Shown one piece after another: positions 7,649 to 17,042 of a stretch of DNA of 64,000 nt. Position 1 is the stretch's first letter. Each line of letters begins with the position of its first letter. The stretch is from Megasphaera massiliensis. GTDB taxonomy: Bacteria > Bacillota > Negativicutes > Veillonellales > Megasphaeraceae. The stretch lies in NCBI RefSeq assembly GCF_000455225.1, contig NZ_HF954537.1:617012-681011 (forward strand), in the 5' to 3' direction. The notes under the pieces are model-generated. The model was not told the DNA's origin. It made no database searches and saw only the letters and a list, made by a program, of their open reading frames with translations. The position numbers and the translations under genes are program-made.

Positions 7649-8464
7649 TTACGGATTACCGACCTTGGCCAGCATATCCTGAACGGCCTGATATTCACTG
7701 TCAGCGGCAAAATCGTGTTGACTCTTCCCCTTTACGTCATAGCGCAGCCAAACCTTGCCGTCGGCCATGACCTTACAGTCTTTCACGGAAAAGACGACGG
7801 GCTGGTCGTCAGAAAAACCGGGACGGGCCATGAACAAGGTCTGCGTGTCGGCACTGCCGTCGGCTGCCGGGGCGATGACGACGCTCACTTCGTCGCATAA
7901 GCCCTGTTGGAGGAAGCTCCAGTTGATGGCTCCGCCTCCGCCGAGCATGACCGAATCGAGGTGAAGGACGTCTTTCAATTTGCGGCAGGTCAGCTCCAGG
8001 TCGATGCTGTCTTTCCCGCAGATCAAATAGCTGACGCCCTTGTCGCGCAGGTAGGCTTTATAGGCATTCGTCGCCTGTTCCGACAGGACTTCGACGACCT
8101 GGGCTTTTTCATGGCCGTAGAAATCGGTGAGCTGTCCCTCTTCCCAGGCCACGCGGCCCTTGGAGTCGGTGACGATGAGGTAGAAGCCCGTCTTGCCGTC
8201 GTCGGCTAAAAAGTCTCCGTCGGGAACGAGAGCGGCGCTCTCATCGACGTCAGGTGTCTTATAAAAGGTGAAATTGTCTTCCACCGTCGTCCGGCCGTTT
8301 AAGAGTGCCTGGGGCTTAAAGTACGCCTTGGGGCCGGAAAACAAGGTGTAAAACGAATCTTCTTCAGCGTTTGTTTCTTCGATCCAAAGGTACTTCCCCA
8401 TGATCTTGCCGTCAAGAGACGTCTCCATATGGCAGAAGATGTGGGGGCGATTGGCTTTATCCAT
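7649..8464 (-). CDS. RibD C-terminal / dihydrofolate reductase-family oxidoreductase
   Basis: A 271-aa single-domain protein of the RibD-C family, related to the reductase half of RibD. The N-terminal strand HIFCHMETSLDGKI and the late glycine-rich segment LGGGGAINWSFLQQGLCDE are the NADPH-binding and closing motifs of this fold. No deaminase domain is present, and other riboflavin genes are absent, so a role in riboflavin synthesis is not supported; many such stand-alone proteins are uncharacterised NADPH-dependent reductases. The ATG at 8464 follows GGAGG at a good distance. AGGAGG occurs right after the stop codon, probably the old ribosome site of the decayed FMN-binding gene. Confidence 0.8.
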   Translation of the reverse strand: MDKANRPHIFCHMETSLDGKIMGKYLWIEETNAEEDSFYTLFSGPKAYFKPQALLNGRTTVEDNFTFYKTPDVDESAALVPDGDFLADDGKTGFYLIVTDSKGRVAWEEGQLTDFYGHEKAQVVEVLSEQATNAYKAYLRDKGVSYLICGKDSIDLELTCRKLKDVLHLDSVMLGGGGAINWSFLQQGLCDEVSVVIAPAADGSADTQTLFMARPGFSDDQPVVFSVKDCKVMADGKVWLRYDVKGKSQHDFAADSEYQAVQDMLAKVGNP

Positions 8465-8518
8465 GAAACTGCCTCCTTCGAAAGAAACGAGATCCTATAT
8501 AATAGAAATATAAATGGC

Positions 8519-9767
8519 TTAGAGGAAATCCTTGATTTTTTCCCGCTTGCCCCAGTTGCGGAGCTTGCTCAACGCCTTGCCTTCAATCTGGCGGATACGT
8601 TCACGGGTGACGTTAAAGTGCTGCCCTACTTCTTCTAGGGTCCGCGGCCGGCCGTCTTTGAGGCCAAAGCGAAGGTAGAGGACCTTTCGTTCGCGGTCCG
8701 TGAGACACGAGAAGACGTCTTCGATCTGTTCTTTCAAGAGGATGAAGGACGCGGCGTCATCGGGCGCTACGGCTTCCGAGTCTTCGATGAAGTCGCCTAA
8801 GTGGGAGTCTTCTTCTTCGCCGATCGGCGTTTCCAGGGATACCGGTTCCTGGGCGATCTTCATGATTCCGAACGCGTTCGACGGGGATATCCATCTTTTC
8901 GGCGATTTCTTCCGGAAGAGGTTCGCGGCCCTTGTCCTGGAGGAGCTGACGGGAAATGCGGATCAGTTTATTGATCGTTTCGACCATGTGGACCGGGATT
9001 CGAATGGTCCGGGCCTGGTCGGCAATGGCGCGGGTAATGGCCTGGCGGATCCACCAAGTAGCATAGGTACTGAATTTATAGCCCTTGCTGTAGTCGAATT
9101 TGTCGACGGCTTTCAAGAGGCCCAGATTGCCTTCCTGAATGAGGTCGAGGAACAGCATGCCTCGGCCGACGTAGCGCTTGGCAATGCTGACGACGAGACG
9201 CAGGTTGGCGTCGGTCAGTTTTTTCTTGGCAATGGTGCCGGCTTTGATATCTTCTTCCGTCGCATCGGGAGCGTTCCCTTGCTCAATGGCCTTGGCCAGG
9301 GTGATTTCTTCCGTTGCCGACAAGAGGGGCACGCGGCCGATTTCTTTTAAATACATGCGGACCGGGTCGTCGATGTTGATGCCTTCGGGCACGCTGAGGT
9401 CGACGGTGTGCATATCCGGTACTTTTTCCGTATCTTCATCATCTATGTCATCACGATCGCGCATGGAGTCATCTTCTCCGATGATGTCGATGCCCTTATC
9501 GGCAAAGAGTTCATACATCTTGTCGATTTGGTCCGGCGTCAAGTCGTCTTCTTCCATGAGGTTCATGATTTCCGTATAGGTCAGGCTGCCCTTCTTCTGC
9601 CCCGTTTGCAGGAGTTGCTGTATGTGCTGCAGGGCCAATTCCCGACGTTCTTTTTCCGTCAGGGCCGGTTTCGCCGACGCGTCTTTCTTCTTCGTCGTCT
9701 TGCGGCGTACGGTCTTCTTTGTCGTTTTATTCGTTTCGTTCATATCGTCTGTCTTTTTATTCACCAT
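8519..9767 (-). CDS. rpoD: Primary sigma factor RpoD, with an apparent frameshift
   Basis: This is the housekeeping sigma-70 factor. The first frame runs from ATG 9767 (AAGGAG upstream) and covers the lysine-rich N-terminus, region 1.2 ([16 protein letters not shown]), region 2 ([30 protein letters not shown]) and the start of region 3. At about 8866-8872 it leaves frame after DIPVERVR. The second frame carries [14 protein letters not shown], region 3.2 and region 4 with its helix-turn-helix ([19 protein letters not shown]), ending at 8519. Compared with the family, two bases are missing at GTTCGGAATC; adding them restores a 416-aa protein. Because rpoD is essential, I treat it as a functional gene with a probable sequence error. 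It lies 24 bp after dnaG in the usual Firmicute operon. Confidence 0.93.
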
Positions 9768-9791
9768 GGTGTACAGGCTCCTTTCTGCTCC

Positions 9792-11585
9792 TTAAGACCA
9801 TTGCTTCATTTCATCGTTAATTTGTTTGCAGATGGCAAGCTCAGCTGCCAATCTTGCATCGCCCGTGCGGCTGTAGCCGGCAGCCAGGCGGCTGTGTTCA
9901 AGGTACTGTTTTTGCAGGTCCGCCAGGCGAAACCGTTTGACATAATCCATCAACACGTTTTCGTCCAACGGGACATCTTGCAGAACCATAATTCTTGCAA
10001 CTTCTTCGGCCTCCTCAGGAGTTAATTTTTGCTGGATGTCATGTAGTGTGTACATCCCTTGGTGTGCATATGTATCTAATATAATTTGATAAATACGGCG
10101 GCGCCGTTCATCGGCAAAGAACACCGGGTCTACTTTCGCGCGGATGCGCTCACAAGCCGCCGGCTTTTCCAAGAGAAAGCGCAGGATGTTTTCTTCGGCG
10201 ACTGCCATGGTTCCCGTGCCGCGGGCGGCAGCATTGTGCTGCGATACAGACGGCGAGATGACGACCTGCTGTTGTCCGGCCTCCGGATGGGCTGCGACGT
10301 ATTTATTAAATTCACTGCGAACGGCGTCTTCGCCGATTTGCAGCTGACCGGCCATTTTTTTCAAAAAAGCCTCTAAGAGGACCCGATTGTCGACGGCGGC
10401 CACGACGGGGAGGACCATGGCCGTAATGGCCGACTTTCCTTCCAAGGTCGCCGCATCGTAAAGGGTCAGGGCCCGTCTCAGCATGTAGTCGAGAACGTTG
10501 GGCGCATCGCCTACGGCTTCCCGGAATTTATCCGGCCCGGCAGCATTGATGTATTCATCAGGGTCCTTCCCTTGAGGCAGGGACAGGATGCGAATGTGCA
10601 TGCCGAGGCCTCTGACGATGGTCATGGCCCGCTGGGTGGCCTGGCGGCCGGCGCCGTCCATATCGTAGGCCAGGACGAGTTCTTTAGCCTGACGCTGGAG
10701 GAGCCGCGCCTGTTCATCTGTAAAGGACGTCCCCAAGGACGCTACGACGTTGTGAATGCCTCGGTTATGGGCCGAGATGACATCCATATAGCCTTCTACC
10801 AAAATGGCCCGCCCTTCTTCGAAAATCGCCTTATGGGCCATATCCATGGCAAACAAGAGGCGCCGTTTATTGAAGATCGGCGTTTCCGGGGAATTGAGGT
10901 ATTTCGGCTTGCTGTCGTCGAGGACTCGCCCGCCGAAACCGACGATGCGGCTGCGGCCGTCGCGGATGGGAAACATGACCCGGCCGCGAAAAGCGTCGTA
11001 AAAGTGGCCGTTTTTTTCTTTTGCCAGACCCAGTGCAACCAGTTCTTTGCCGGTGACGCCCTTTTTCATAAAGGCGCCGGTCAGCTTATCCCAGCTGTCC
11101 GGTGCAAAGCCCAGCTTAAAGGCGTCAATCGTATCGCCCGATACGTGACGCTTGTGAAAATAGGCCAGCCCCGGTTCCCCGTAATGGGTCTTTACCAGGC
11201 AGTTATGGAAGAAATTCCCTGCCATTTCATTGATTTCATAGAGTCGGTCCCGCAGTTTATCGCGGGCTACTTCTTCAGCCGACCGTTCGATGACGGGCAG
11301 GGCAATATGGGCCCGTTCGGCCAATCGCTCGACGGCGTCTGCAAAGGAAAGGTTTTCTTTTTTCATAATGAACTGAAAAACGTCGCCATGGGCATGGCAG
11401 CCGAAGCAGTAGAAAAATCCCTTATCGGCCGTGACGCTGAAGGACGCCGTCTTTTCATTATGGAAAGGACAGCAGGCCCAAAAATTGCGGCCCCGTCTGT
11501 TCAGCGAGACGTAATCCGAGATGACGCTGACGATGTCATTGGCCTGGCGAACCTGTTCAATAAATTCGCTGGAAAACCGTTTCAC
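9792..11585 (-). CDS. dnaG: DNA primase
   Basis: This enzyme makes RNA primers at the replication fork. The 597-aa protein has an N-terminal CHC2 zinc finger (CCPFHNEK ... FYCFGCHAHG, residues about 38-64), the catalytic core, and a TOPRIM domain with VEGYMDV (residues about 260-270), followed by a C-terminal helicase-binding region. The start is GTG at 11585, with AGGTG seven bases upstream. It is first in a dnaG-rpoD operon. Confidence 0.97.
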   Translation of the reverse strand: MKRFSSEFIEQVRQANDIVSVISDYVSLNRRGRNFWACCPFHNEKTASFSVTADKGFFYCFGCHAHGDVFQFIMKKENLSFADAVERLAERAHIALPVIERSAEEVARDKLRDRLYEINEMAGNFFHNCLVKTHYGEPGLAYFHKRHVSGDTIDAFKLGFAPDSWDKLTGAFMKKGVTGKELVALGLAKEKNGHFYDAFRGRVMFPIRDGRSRIVGFGGRVLDDSKPKYLNSPETPIFNKRRLLFAMDMAHKAIFEEGRAILVEGYMDVISAHNRGIHNVVASLGTSFTDEQARLLQRQAKELVLAYDMDGAGRQATQRAMTIVRGLGMHIRILSLPQGKDPDEYINAAGPDKFREAVGDAPNVLDYMLRRALTLYDAATLEGKSAITAMVLPVVAAVDNRVLLEAFLKKMAGQLQIGEDAVRSEFNKYVAAHPEAGQQQVVISPSVSQHNAAARGTGTMAVAEENILRFLLEKPAACERIRAKVDPVFFADERRRRIYQIILDTYAHQGMYTLHDIQQKLTPEEAEEVARIMVLQDVPLDENVLMDYVKRFRLADLQKQYLEHSRLAAGYSRTGDARLAAELAICKQINDEMKQWS

Positions 11586-11905
11586 TCCTTATCACCTGCT
11601 TTGTTTCAATTAAGCTGATGTATTTATATATTCTCTGTCGACCTGTCCAATTCCTTCTTTTTGAAAGGCCCTTTTCGCAGAAATGCCGAAAACGGATACA
11701 TAGCCTTTCTATGTTATACTATTTCGACGCATAGCGTCAAGTTTCCTGTTTATGAAGATGAAATTTTCTCCATTTTCTCAAAATCAGCGTATTTCCTTGC
11801 TTGCGGGCTAAAATATAGCCCACCTCTTTTCCTGAAATGTGTGGATTTATTTATTTCTATTGGGTATAATAAGGATAGACAACGCCAAGATAGAGGAATA
11901 TGCCA
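11586..11905. other. Divergent intergenic region between dnaG and the pseudouridine synthase
   Basis: No gene is visible. It is AT-rich, with the minus-strand dnaG promoter candidate and a plus-strand TATAAT at 11865-11870 about 36 bp before the pseudouridine synthase start; no good -35 box accompanies the latter. Confidence 0.5.
11713..11740 (-). promoter_or_regulatory. Putative dnaG-rpoD promoter
   Basis: On the minus strand TTGACG (11740-11735) and TATAAC (11718-11713) are 16 bp apart. A small hairpin GACGC/GCGTC overlaps the -35 region. The leader would be about 120 nt. Confidence 0.5.
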
Positions 11906-12787
11906 ATGATTCATTTTACAGTCGGTCCGCTCCACCGGCCTACGACCGTAGCCGGCGCGATGAAACACTTCGGCGTCTCATCCACACTAAGACGCCGCAT
12001 CAAGCACAGCGGCAGCTGTACCATCAACGGCCAGCCTGCCTCGACGCGCGATTTCGTCCGGGAAGGGGATGTCGTGTCCATCGTCATTCCCGTCAAAAAC
12101 GAATTTGCACCCGAGGATATCCCCATCGGCATCGTCTACGAAGACGACTACCTCATGGTCATCGATAAGCCGGCAGGCATCTTAATGCATCCGACGTCGG
12201 CCGTTCGAGACGGGACGTTGGCCAACGCCGTGGCCTATCACTACGCCGCGACGGGTCAACACTGCTCATATCACCCCATGCATCGCCTCGATAAAAATAC
12301 GTCGGGCCTGTGCATGGTCGCCAAAGAACCGCAGATTCAGTACGCCTTCGACAAAAAAGATCTCAGCTATAAACGGCTGTATCTGGCCATTTGTCAGGGA
12401 CGATACCCTGCGCGGGTCACAACTGTACACGCCCCCATCGGAAGATGTCCCGACAGCATCATTACCCGCTGTGTCAGGCTCGACGGCAAGCCGGCTCATT
12501 CCGATTTCACCTGCCTGGCGAGGTCCTCTGAATACAGCCTGCTCCAAGTGGTGCTTCATACCGGACGGACTCATCAGATCCGGGTCCACAGCAGTTACCT
12601 CGGCTATCCCCTCTTAGGGGACGACCTCTACGGCGGTTCCCGCCGACTCATGCAGCGTCAGGCCCTCCACGCCTACTGCCTGCAGTTTACCCACCCCATG
12701 ACACATCGCTTCATTACCGTTAATTCCCGGCTGCCTGAAGATATGGACGCCCTCGTCCGTCAGGCCGGCTGGAATTATATACATTAA
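11906..12787 (+). CDS. RluA-family rRNA pseudouridine synthase
   Basis: It converts uridine to pseudouridine in RNA, most likely 23S rRNA. Residues 1-70 form an S4-like RNA-binding domain. The catalytic domain carries HRLDKNTSG, whose Asp is the nucleophile, and the later motif LHTGRTHQIRVH typical of RluA/RluC/RluD. I prefer the ATG at 11906, with GAGG nine bases upstream, over the in-frame ATG at 11900, which is only three bases from it. The specific target uridine cannot be told from the sequence. The product of 293 aa is of normal length. The gene is followed 37 bp later by fba. Confidence 0.92.
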   Translation: MIHFTVGPLHRPTTVAGAMKHFGVSSTLRRRIKHSGSCTINGQPASTRDFVREGDVVSIVIPVKNEFAPEDIPIGIVYEDDYLMVIDKPAGILMHPTSAVRDGTLANAVAYHYAATGQHCSYHPMHRLDKNTSGLCMVAKEPQIQYAFDKKDLSYKRLYLAICQGRYPARVTTVHAPIGRCPDSIITRCVRLDGKPAHSDFTCLARSSEYSLLQVVLHTGRTHQIRVHSSYLGYPLLGDDLYGGSRRLMQRQALHAYCLQFTHPMTHRFITVNSRLPEDMDALVRQAGWNYIH

Positions 12788-12824
12788 CACTATTCTATAC
12801 GTAACTTGTAGGAGGAATGTAAAC

Positions 12825-13790
12825 ATGCCATTAATTGGAACTACAGAAATGTTTAAAAAAGCCTATGAAGGCCACTATGCCATCGGTGCATTCAACATCA
12901 ACAACATGGAAATCGTCCAGGCTGTCACAGAAGCTGCTGCTGAATTGAAATCCCCGATCATCCTTCAGGCTTCGGCCGGTGCCCGCAAATATGCGAAACC
13001 GTCGTACTTGAAACATCTCGTAGCCGCAGCCCTGGAAGATTACGATCTCCCCATCGCCCTTCACCTCGACCACGGTGCTGACTTTGAAACCTGCAAAGAC
13101 TGCATCGACAGCGGATTCACGTCTGTCATGATCGACGGCTCCAAACATTCTTTCGAAGACAATATTGCTTTGACGAAAAAAGTCGTTGAATATGCTCATT
13201 CCAAGGGCGTCGTCGTCGAAGGCGAACTCGGTCAGCTGGCCGGCATCGAAGACGATGTCAACGTCTCGGCTGAAGAAGCTCACTACACTCGTCCGGAAGA
13301 AGTCGAAGAATTCGTATCCCGCACGGGCGTCGATTCCTTGGCTATCGCTATCGGCACCAGCCACGGCGCTTTCAAATTCACTCCGGAACAGTGCACGCGC
13401 AACGCCGACGGCGTTCTCGTACCGCCGACGCTCCGCTTCGACATCCTCGAAGACATTTCCAAACGCCTGCCGGGCTTCCCGATCGTACTCCACGGTGCTT
13501 CCTCTGTCGTACCGGAATACGTCAAGATCATCAATTCCAACGGCGGCGACCTCGCTGATGCTGTCGGTATCCCCGAAGATCAGCTCCGCAAAGCAGCCTC
13601 TCTCTCGGTCTGCAAGATCAACATCGACTCTGACCTCCGTCTCGGCCTGACTGCCGGCATCCGCCAGCACATGGCTCAGCATCCGGATCACTTCGACCCG
13701 CGCCAGTACCTGACCGACGGCCGTCAGTTCGTTCACGACATCGTAGCTCACAAAATTAAATCCGTCCTCGGTTCGGAAGGTAAAGCCTAA
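12825..13790 (+). CDS. fba: Class II fructose-1,6-bisphosphate aldolase
   Basis: This zinc-dependent aldolase interconverts fructose-1,6-bisphosphate with dihydroxyacetone phosphate and glyceraldehyde-3-phosphate. The 321-aa protein has GAFNINN near the N-terminus, the metal-ligand motif HLDHGAD (residues about 82-88), VEGELGQLAG, and the phosphate-binding GTSHGAF and LHGASS loops. Its start at 12825 follows a strong GGAGG site. The codon choice is strongly biased, as expected for an abundant glycolytic enzyme. pfkA is also in this window at 36 kb but in a separate operon. Confidence 0.96.
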   Translation: MPLIGTTEMFKKAYEGHYAIGAFNINNMEIVQAVTEAAAELKSPIILQASAGARKYAKPSYLKHLVAAALEDYDLPIALHLDHGADFETCKDCIDSGFTSVMIDGSKHSFEDNIALTKKVVEYAHSKGVVVEGELGQLAGIEDDVNVSAEEAHYTRPEEVEEFVSRTGVDSLAIAIGTSHGAFKFTPEQCTRNADGVLVPPTLRFDILEDISKRLPGFPIVLHGASSVVPEYVKIINSNGGDLADAVGIPEDQLRKAASLSVCKINIDSDLRLGLTAGIRQHMAQHPDHFDPRQYLTDGRQFVHDIVAHKIKSVLGSEGKA

Positions 13791-13813
13791 TCGCATGTCC
13801 TGCAAAAAAACTA

Positions 13814-13842
13814 TTGATTTTTTCTGTGGCATATGGTAAAAT
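13814..13842 (+). promoter_or_regulatory. rpsT promoter
   Basis: TTGATT (13814-13819) and TAAAAT (13837-13842) are spaced by 17 bp, 38 bp before the start codon. Confidence 0.75.
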
Positions 13843-13880
13843 TTTTTCTAGTGTTCTTGTAAATTAGGGAGGTGAATCCA

Positions 13881-14147
13881 TTGCCGCAGATTAAATCCAA
13901 CATGAAAACGATGGAAAAAGACGCAGCTCGTCATGCAGCTAACTCTCGAGTAAAATCTTCCGTTCATACCGCTATCCGCCGTACGAACGAAGCCATCCTC
14001 GGCGGTGACGCTGATGCCGTTAAACAGGCATTTGATAAAGCTAGCAGCGTAATCGACAGCGCCGCACGTAAAGGCGTTCTCCATAAAAATACGGCAGCTC
14101 GTAAAAAATCCCGTTTGGCTTCCAAAGTCAATGCGATGGGCAAATAA
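13881..14147 (+). CDS. rpsT: 30S ribosomal protein S20
   Basis: A small, very basic helical protein that binds 16S rRNA in the small subunit. The sequence PQIKSNMKTMEKDAARHAAN and the late GVLHKNTAARKKSRL are the S20 signatures. I set the start at the TTG codon 13881 because GGAGG lies eight bases upstream and the product then begins MPQIKSN as in the family; an in-frame GTG at 13872 overlaps the ribosome site and is rejected. A TTG start is a common autoregulatory feature of rpsT. It has its own promoter and terminator. Confidence 0.95.
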   Translation: MPQIKSNMKTMEKDAARHAANSRVKSSVHTAIRRTNEAILGGDADAVKQAFDKASSVIDSAARKGVLHKNTAARKKSRLASKVNAMGK

Positions 14148-14160
14148 GTTGAACTGTAGA

Positions 14161-14192
14161 AAAAGCGTTGTCCTCTGAGACAACGCTTTTTT
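14161..14192 (+). terminator. rpsT terminator
   Basis: A 12-bp stem AAAAGCGTTGTC with a 6-nt loop is followed by a T run. It sits between rpsT and the MATE gene, whose ribosome site follows 7 bp later, so partial read-through is likely. Confidence 0.85.
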
Positions 14193-14209
14193 CGTATAAG
14201 GAGGTTTCT

Positions 14210-15547
14210 ATGTTCCCCCATCGCAGCCAATGGCGTCATTTTCTGACCCTGTTTTTTCCCCTGCTCTTGACCCAGATGGCCCAAGTCGGCACGTCGGTCT
14301 TCAGCTCGATTTTCAGCGGCCGTGCCGGTACGGTCGATCTGGCCGGTGTCGCCGTTGCCGTCAACATCTGGATTCCCGTCTTTGCCGGCCTGTGCGGCAT
14401 CTTCTTCGGCATCTCGCCGATCATCGCCCAGCTCCGCGGCGCCAAAAAGACGGAAGAGATTCCCATATATATCATGCAGAGCCTCTATCTGAGCCTGGCC
14501 TTTACGGTCGTGATTTTCCTCTTAGGCTATGTGCTGCTGCCGCCCTTTCTCGACTTCATGGGCCTTGAGCCAAAGGTTCATTATATTGCCTGGGAATATC
14601 TCAAGGCCCTGGCTTTGGGACTGGTTCCCATTTGTCTTCAGGCGACGATTCGCTACGTCGTCGACGCCCACGGCAAGACCCAGATATCGATGGCCATCCT
14701 CATGACCAACTTGGTTCTCACCATTATCCTCTTTCGCCTGCTCATCTTCGGCGCCGGCCCCATTCCGGCCATGGGCGGCATCGGCACGGGCTATGCCATT
14801 ACCATCGCCGGCTGGGTGTCCTTTTTACTCTTCGTCGCCGTCCTGACCTTTATGGAACCCTTTCGCTCGTACGATTTATGGCGCCGCCTGCGTCCTTTCA
14901 GCTGGCATCACGCCTATCACCAGTTGGAACTGGGCATTCCCATCTTCATCGCCGTCTTCTGTGAGACCAGCCTCTTTTCCATCGTCAGCCTTTTGATGGC
15001 AGAATTCGGGACCTTATATCTCGCCGCCAACCAGGGCGCCATCAGCTTCACGACCTTGACCTATACCATTCCCTGGAGCATCAGCCTGGCGGCAACCATC
15101 GTCATCGGCTACGAAGTAGGCGCCAAAAACTATCAGGGTGCCCGGCAATACGCCGTTCTCTGTCAAATCACGGCCCTCATCATCGCCGTCGGCGTTACCT
15201 TATTCACGTACGTCTTCGTCGACGACATTGCCGCCATCTTTACGACGGATGCCGAAACCTTCCGGGCCCTCCGAACCTTCCTCTTGTGTGCCGTAGCCTT
15301 TGCCTTCTGCGATGCTATGGGTACACCCGTCCAGGGGATCCTCCGCGGCTATAAAGACGTCCGCATCATTACCTACATCGCCTTTATCACCTACTGGTTC
15401 ATCAGCATTCCCATGGGCTATGCCATGGCCCATCTCACGCCATACGGCCCCTTCGGCTACTGGCTCAGCCTGATCATCAGCCTGGCCATCAACGCCGCGG
15501 CCCTCAACTGGCGGCTGTGGAAACAGACGGCCTGGCGTTTATCATAG
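14210..15547 (+). CDS. MATE family efflux transporter
   Basis: A 445-aa inner-membrane protein with about 12 hydrophobic helices in two similar halves, typical of NorM/DinF-type exporters that expel cationic drugs or metabolites in exchange for Na+ or H+. Characteristic segments are LPLLLTQMAQ-like FPLLLTQMAQVG at the N-terminus and GTPVQGILRGYKD in the second half. The ATG at 14210 has AAGGAGG seven bases upstream; the frame extends further up through the rpsT terminator, which is not coding. No neighbouring regulator shows its substrate. Confidence 0.9.
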   Translation: MFPHRSQWRHFLTLFFPLLLTQMAQVGTSVFSSIFSGRAGTVDLAGVAVAVNIWIPVFAGLCGIFFGISPIIAQLRGAKKTEEIPIYIMQSLYLSLAFTVVIFLLGYVLLPPFLDFMGLEPKVHYIAWEYLKALALGLVPICLQATIRYVVDAHGKTQISMAILMTNLVLTIILFRLLIFGAGPIPAMGGIGTGYAITIAGWVSFLLFVAVLTFMEPFRSYDLWRRLRPFSWHHAYHQLELGIPIFIAVFCETSLFSIVSLLMAEFGTLYLAANQGAISFTTLTYTIPWSISLAATIVIGYEVGAKNYQGARQYAVLCQITALIIAVGVTLFTYVFVDDIAAIFTTDAETFRALRTFLLCAVAFAFCDAMGTPVQGILRGYKDVRIITYIAFITYWFISIPMGYAMAHLTPYGPFGYWLSLIISLAINAAALNWRLWKQTAWRLS

Positions 15548-15568
15548 TTATATAAAGGAGTTGATTCT

Positions 15569-16801
15569 ATGCCAACGATTGAACAATTAACGGCCTACGC
15601 ACAGGTATTACTGCAAAAAGGCCTCAATCTTCAAAAAGAACAGACCTTAGTCATCAATGCCCCCGTCGAAGGCCATGACTTCGTCACCTTACTGACCAAA
15701 GAAGCCTACACCATGGGTGCTTCCGAAGTCGTCGTCAACTGGCGTTCCGACGACATGACCCGCCTGCGCTACGAACACGAAGACCTGTCGTCTTTTGAGT
15801 CCCTGCCGGACTGGCGCCGCGACTTCAGCCTTCATTACTATCATAAAAAAGCGGCCTTCCTGAGCCTCATTTCGGCCAATCCCAAACTCCTGAGCGGCAT
15901 CGATACGAAGAAGATCTTTGCCCAGCAAAAGGCGCACAATAAGGCCTTAAAAGAATATATCGACGGCATGATGGCCTCGAAGACGACGTGGCTCGTCGCC
16001 GCCGTACCGAGCGCCGTCTGGGCCAAGCTCCTCTATCCTGATCTTGACGCCGACAAAGCCTATGACGCCCTTTGGAACCAGATTCTCCAATCGTCGAGAG
16101 CCGATGGAAAAGACCCCTTGGCCGACTGGGATGCCCATCTGGCCAACCTCAAGGCCCGCCGGACGTGGATGACGAATCAGCACTTCACGAGCCTTCACTA
16201 CACCAACAGCCTGGGCACGGATCTTACCGTCGGCCTTCCCGATAACCATATCTGGCAGGGCGGCATGGAAGAAACGGAAACGGGCATCTTATTCAATGCC
16301 AACGTGCCGACAGAAGAAATCTACTCGGCCCCCAAGGCCGATGCCGTAAACGGTACGGTATACAGTACGCGGCCCCTCGTATACAACGGCAACACCATCG
16401 ATCAATTCCACCTGACCTTTAAAGACGGCAAGGTCGTCGACGCCGCCGCTAAAGTCGGTGAAGACGTCTTACAAAAACTCGTCGCCGTCGATGAAGGCGC
16501 CGGCCGCCTGGGCGAAGTGGCCCTCATCCCCTACGCCTCTCCCATTTCCCTGTCGGGCATCTTATTCTACGAAACCTTATTCGATGAAAATGCCTCCTGC
16601 CATTTAGCCCTGGGCGCGTCGTACCCGACCTGCCTTGAAGGCGGCACAGAACTCGACAAAGAAGGCCTTTCTAAAGCCGGCCTCAACGATTCCATGATTC
16701 ACGTCGACTTCATGGTCGGTTCCAAAGACCTTACCATTACGGGCCTAAAAAAAGACGGCACCGTCGTCCCTGTATTCACCAACGGAAACTGGGCCGAGTA
16801 A
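15569..16801 (+). CDS. M29 family aminopeptidase
   Basis: A 410-aa metallo-aminopeptidase of the AmpS/PepS/AmpT type, which removes N-terminal residues from cytoplasmic peptides. The N-terminal domain (TIEQLTAYAQVLLQKGLNL, VINAPVEGHDF) and the C-terminal metal-site segments (GGMEETETGILFNANVPTEE, LHLALGASYP-like CHLALGASYP, HVDFMVGS) match the family. GGAG precedes the ATG at 15569. It lies 21 bp behind the MATE gene and may share its transcript. Confidence 0.9.
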   Translation: MPTIEQLTAYAQVLLQKGLNLQKEQTLVINAPVEGHDFVTLLTKEAYTMGASEVVVNWRSDDMTRLRYEHEDLSSFESLPDWRRDFSLHYYHKKAAFLSLISANPKLLSGIDTKKIFAQQKAHNKALKEYIDGMMASKTTWLVAAVPSAVWAKLLYPDLDADKAYDALWNQILQSSRADGKDPLADWDAHLANLKARRTWMTNQHFTSLHYTNSLGTDLTVGLPDNHIWQGGMEETETGILFNANVPTEEIYSAPKADAVNGTVYSTRPLVYNGNTIDQFHLTFKDGKVVDAAAKVGEDVLQKLVAVDEGAGRLGEVALIPYASPISLSGILFYETLFDENASCHLALGASYPTCLEGGTELDKEGLSKAGLNDSMIHVDFMVGSKDLTITGLKKDGTVVPVFTNGNWAE

Positions 16802-16811
16802 AGATTACTTA

Positions 16812-16840
16812 TTGACAACGGCAAAAAGCCGTGCTATTAT
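16812..16840 (+). promoter_or_regulatory. Promoter of the SAM riboswitch-metNI transcript
   Basis: A consensus TTGACA (16812-16817) and TATTAT (16835-16840) are 17 bp apart. Transcription would start a few bases before the riboswitch P1 stem. Confidence 0.85.
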
Positions 16841-16860
16841 AAGTTGCAACAACGATATAC

Positions 16861-17000
16861 CTTTCATCCAGAGCAGCTGAGGGACTGGCCCGATGACGCT
16901 GCGGCAACCCCCATTCGGGAAGGTGCCAAGTCCACCGGAACATTCCGACAGATGAAGTAACACCGTATTGACGGCCGTCATCTGCATGACGGCCTTTTTT
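16861..17000 (+). promoter_or_regulatory. SAM-I (S-box) riboswitch with terminator
   Basis: The conserved core is visible: CAGAG, GAGGGACTGGCCC, GCGGCAACC, GGTGCCA and the closing GATGAAG at 16951-16957, which pairs with CTTTCATC at 16861-16868 as P1. Downstream a terminator stem GGCCGTCAT/ATGACGGCC (16973-16994) ends in six T residues. GATGA of the P1 3' strand can alternatively pair with TCATC inside the terminator, giving the antiterminator. With SAM bound, P1 forms and transcription stops; low SAM allows metN-metI expression. Confidence 0.95.
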
Positions 17001-17042
17001 ATTGTCTTTATCCCCTGTACGCCTGGCTCAAGGAGTGATACT

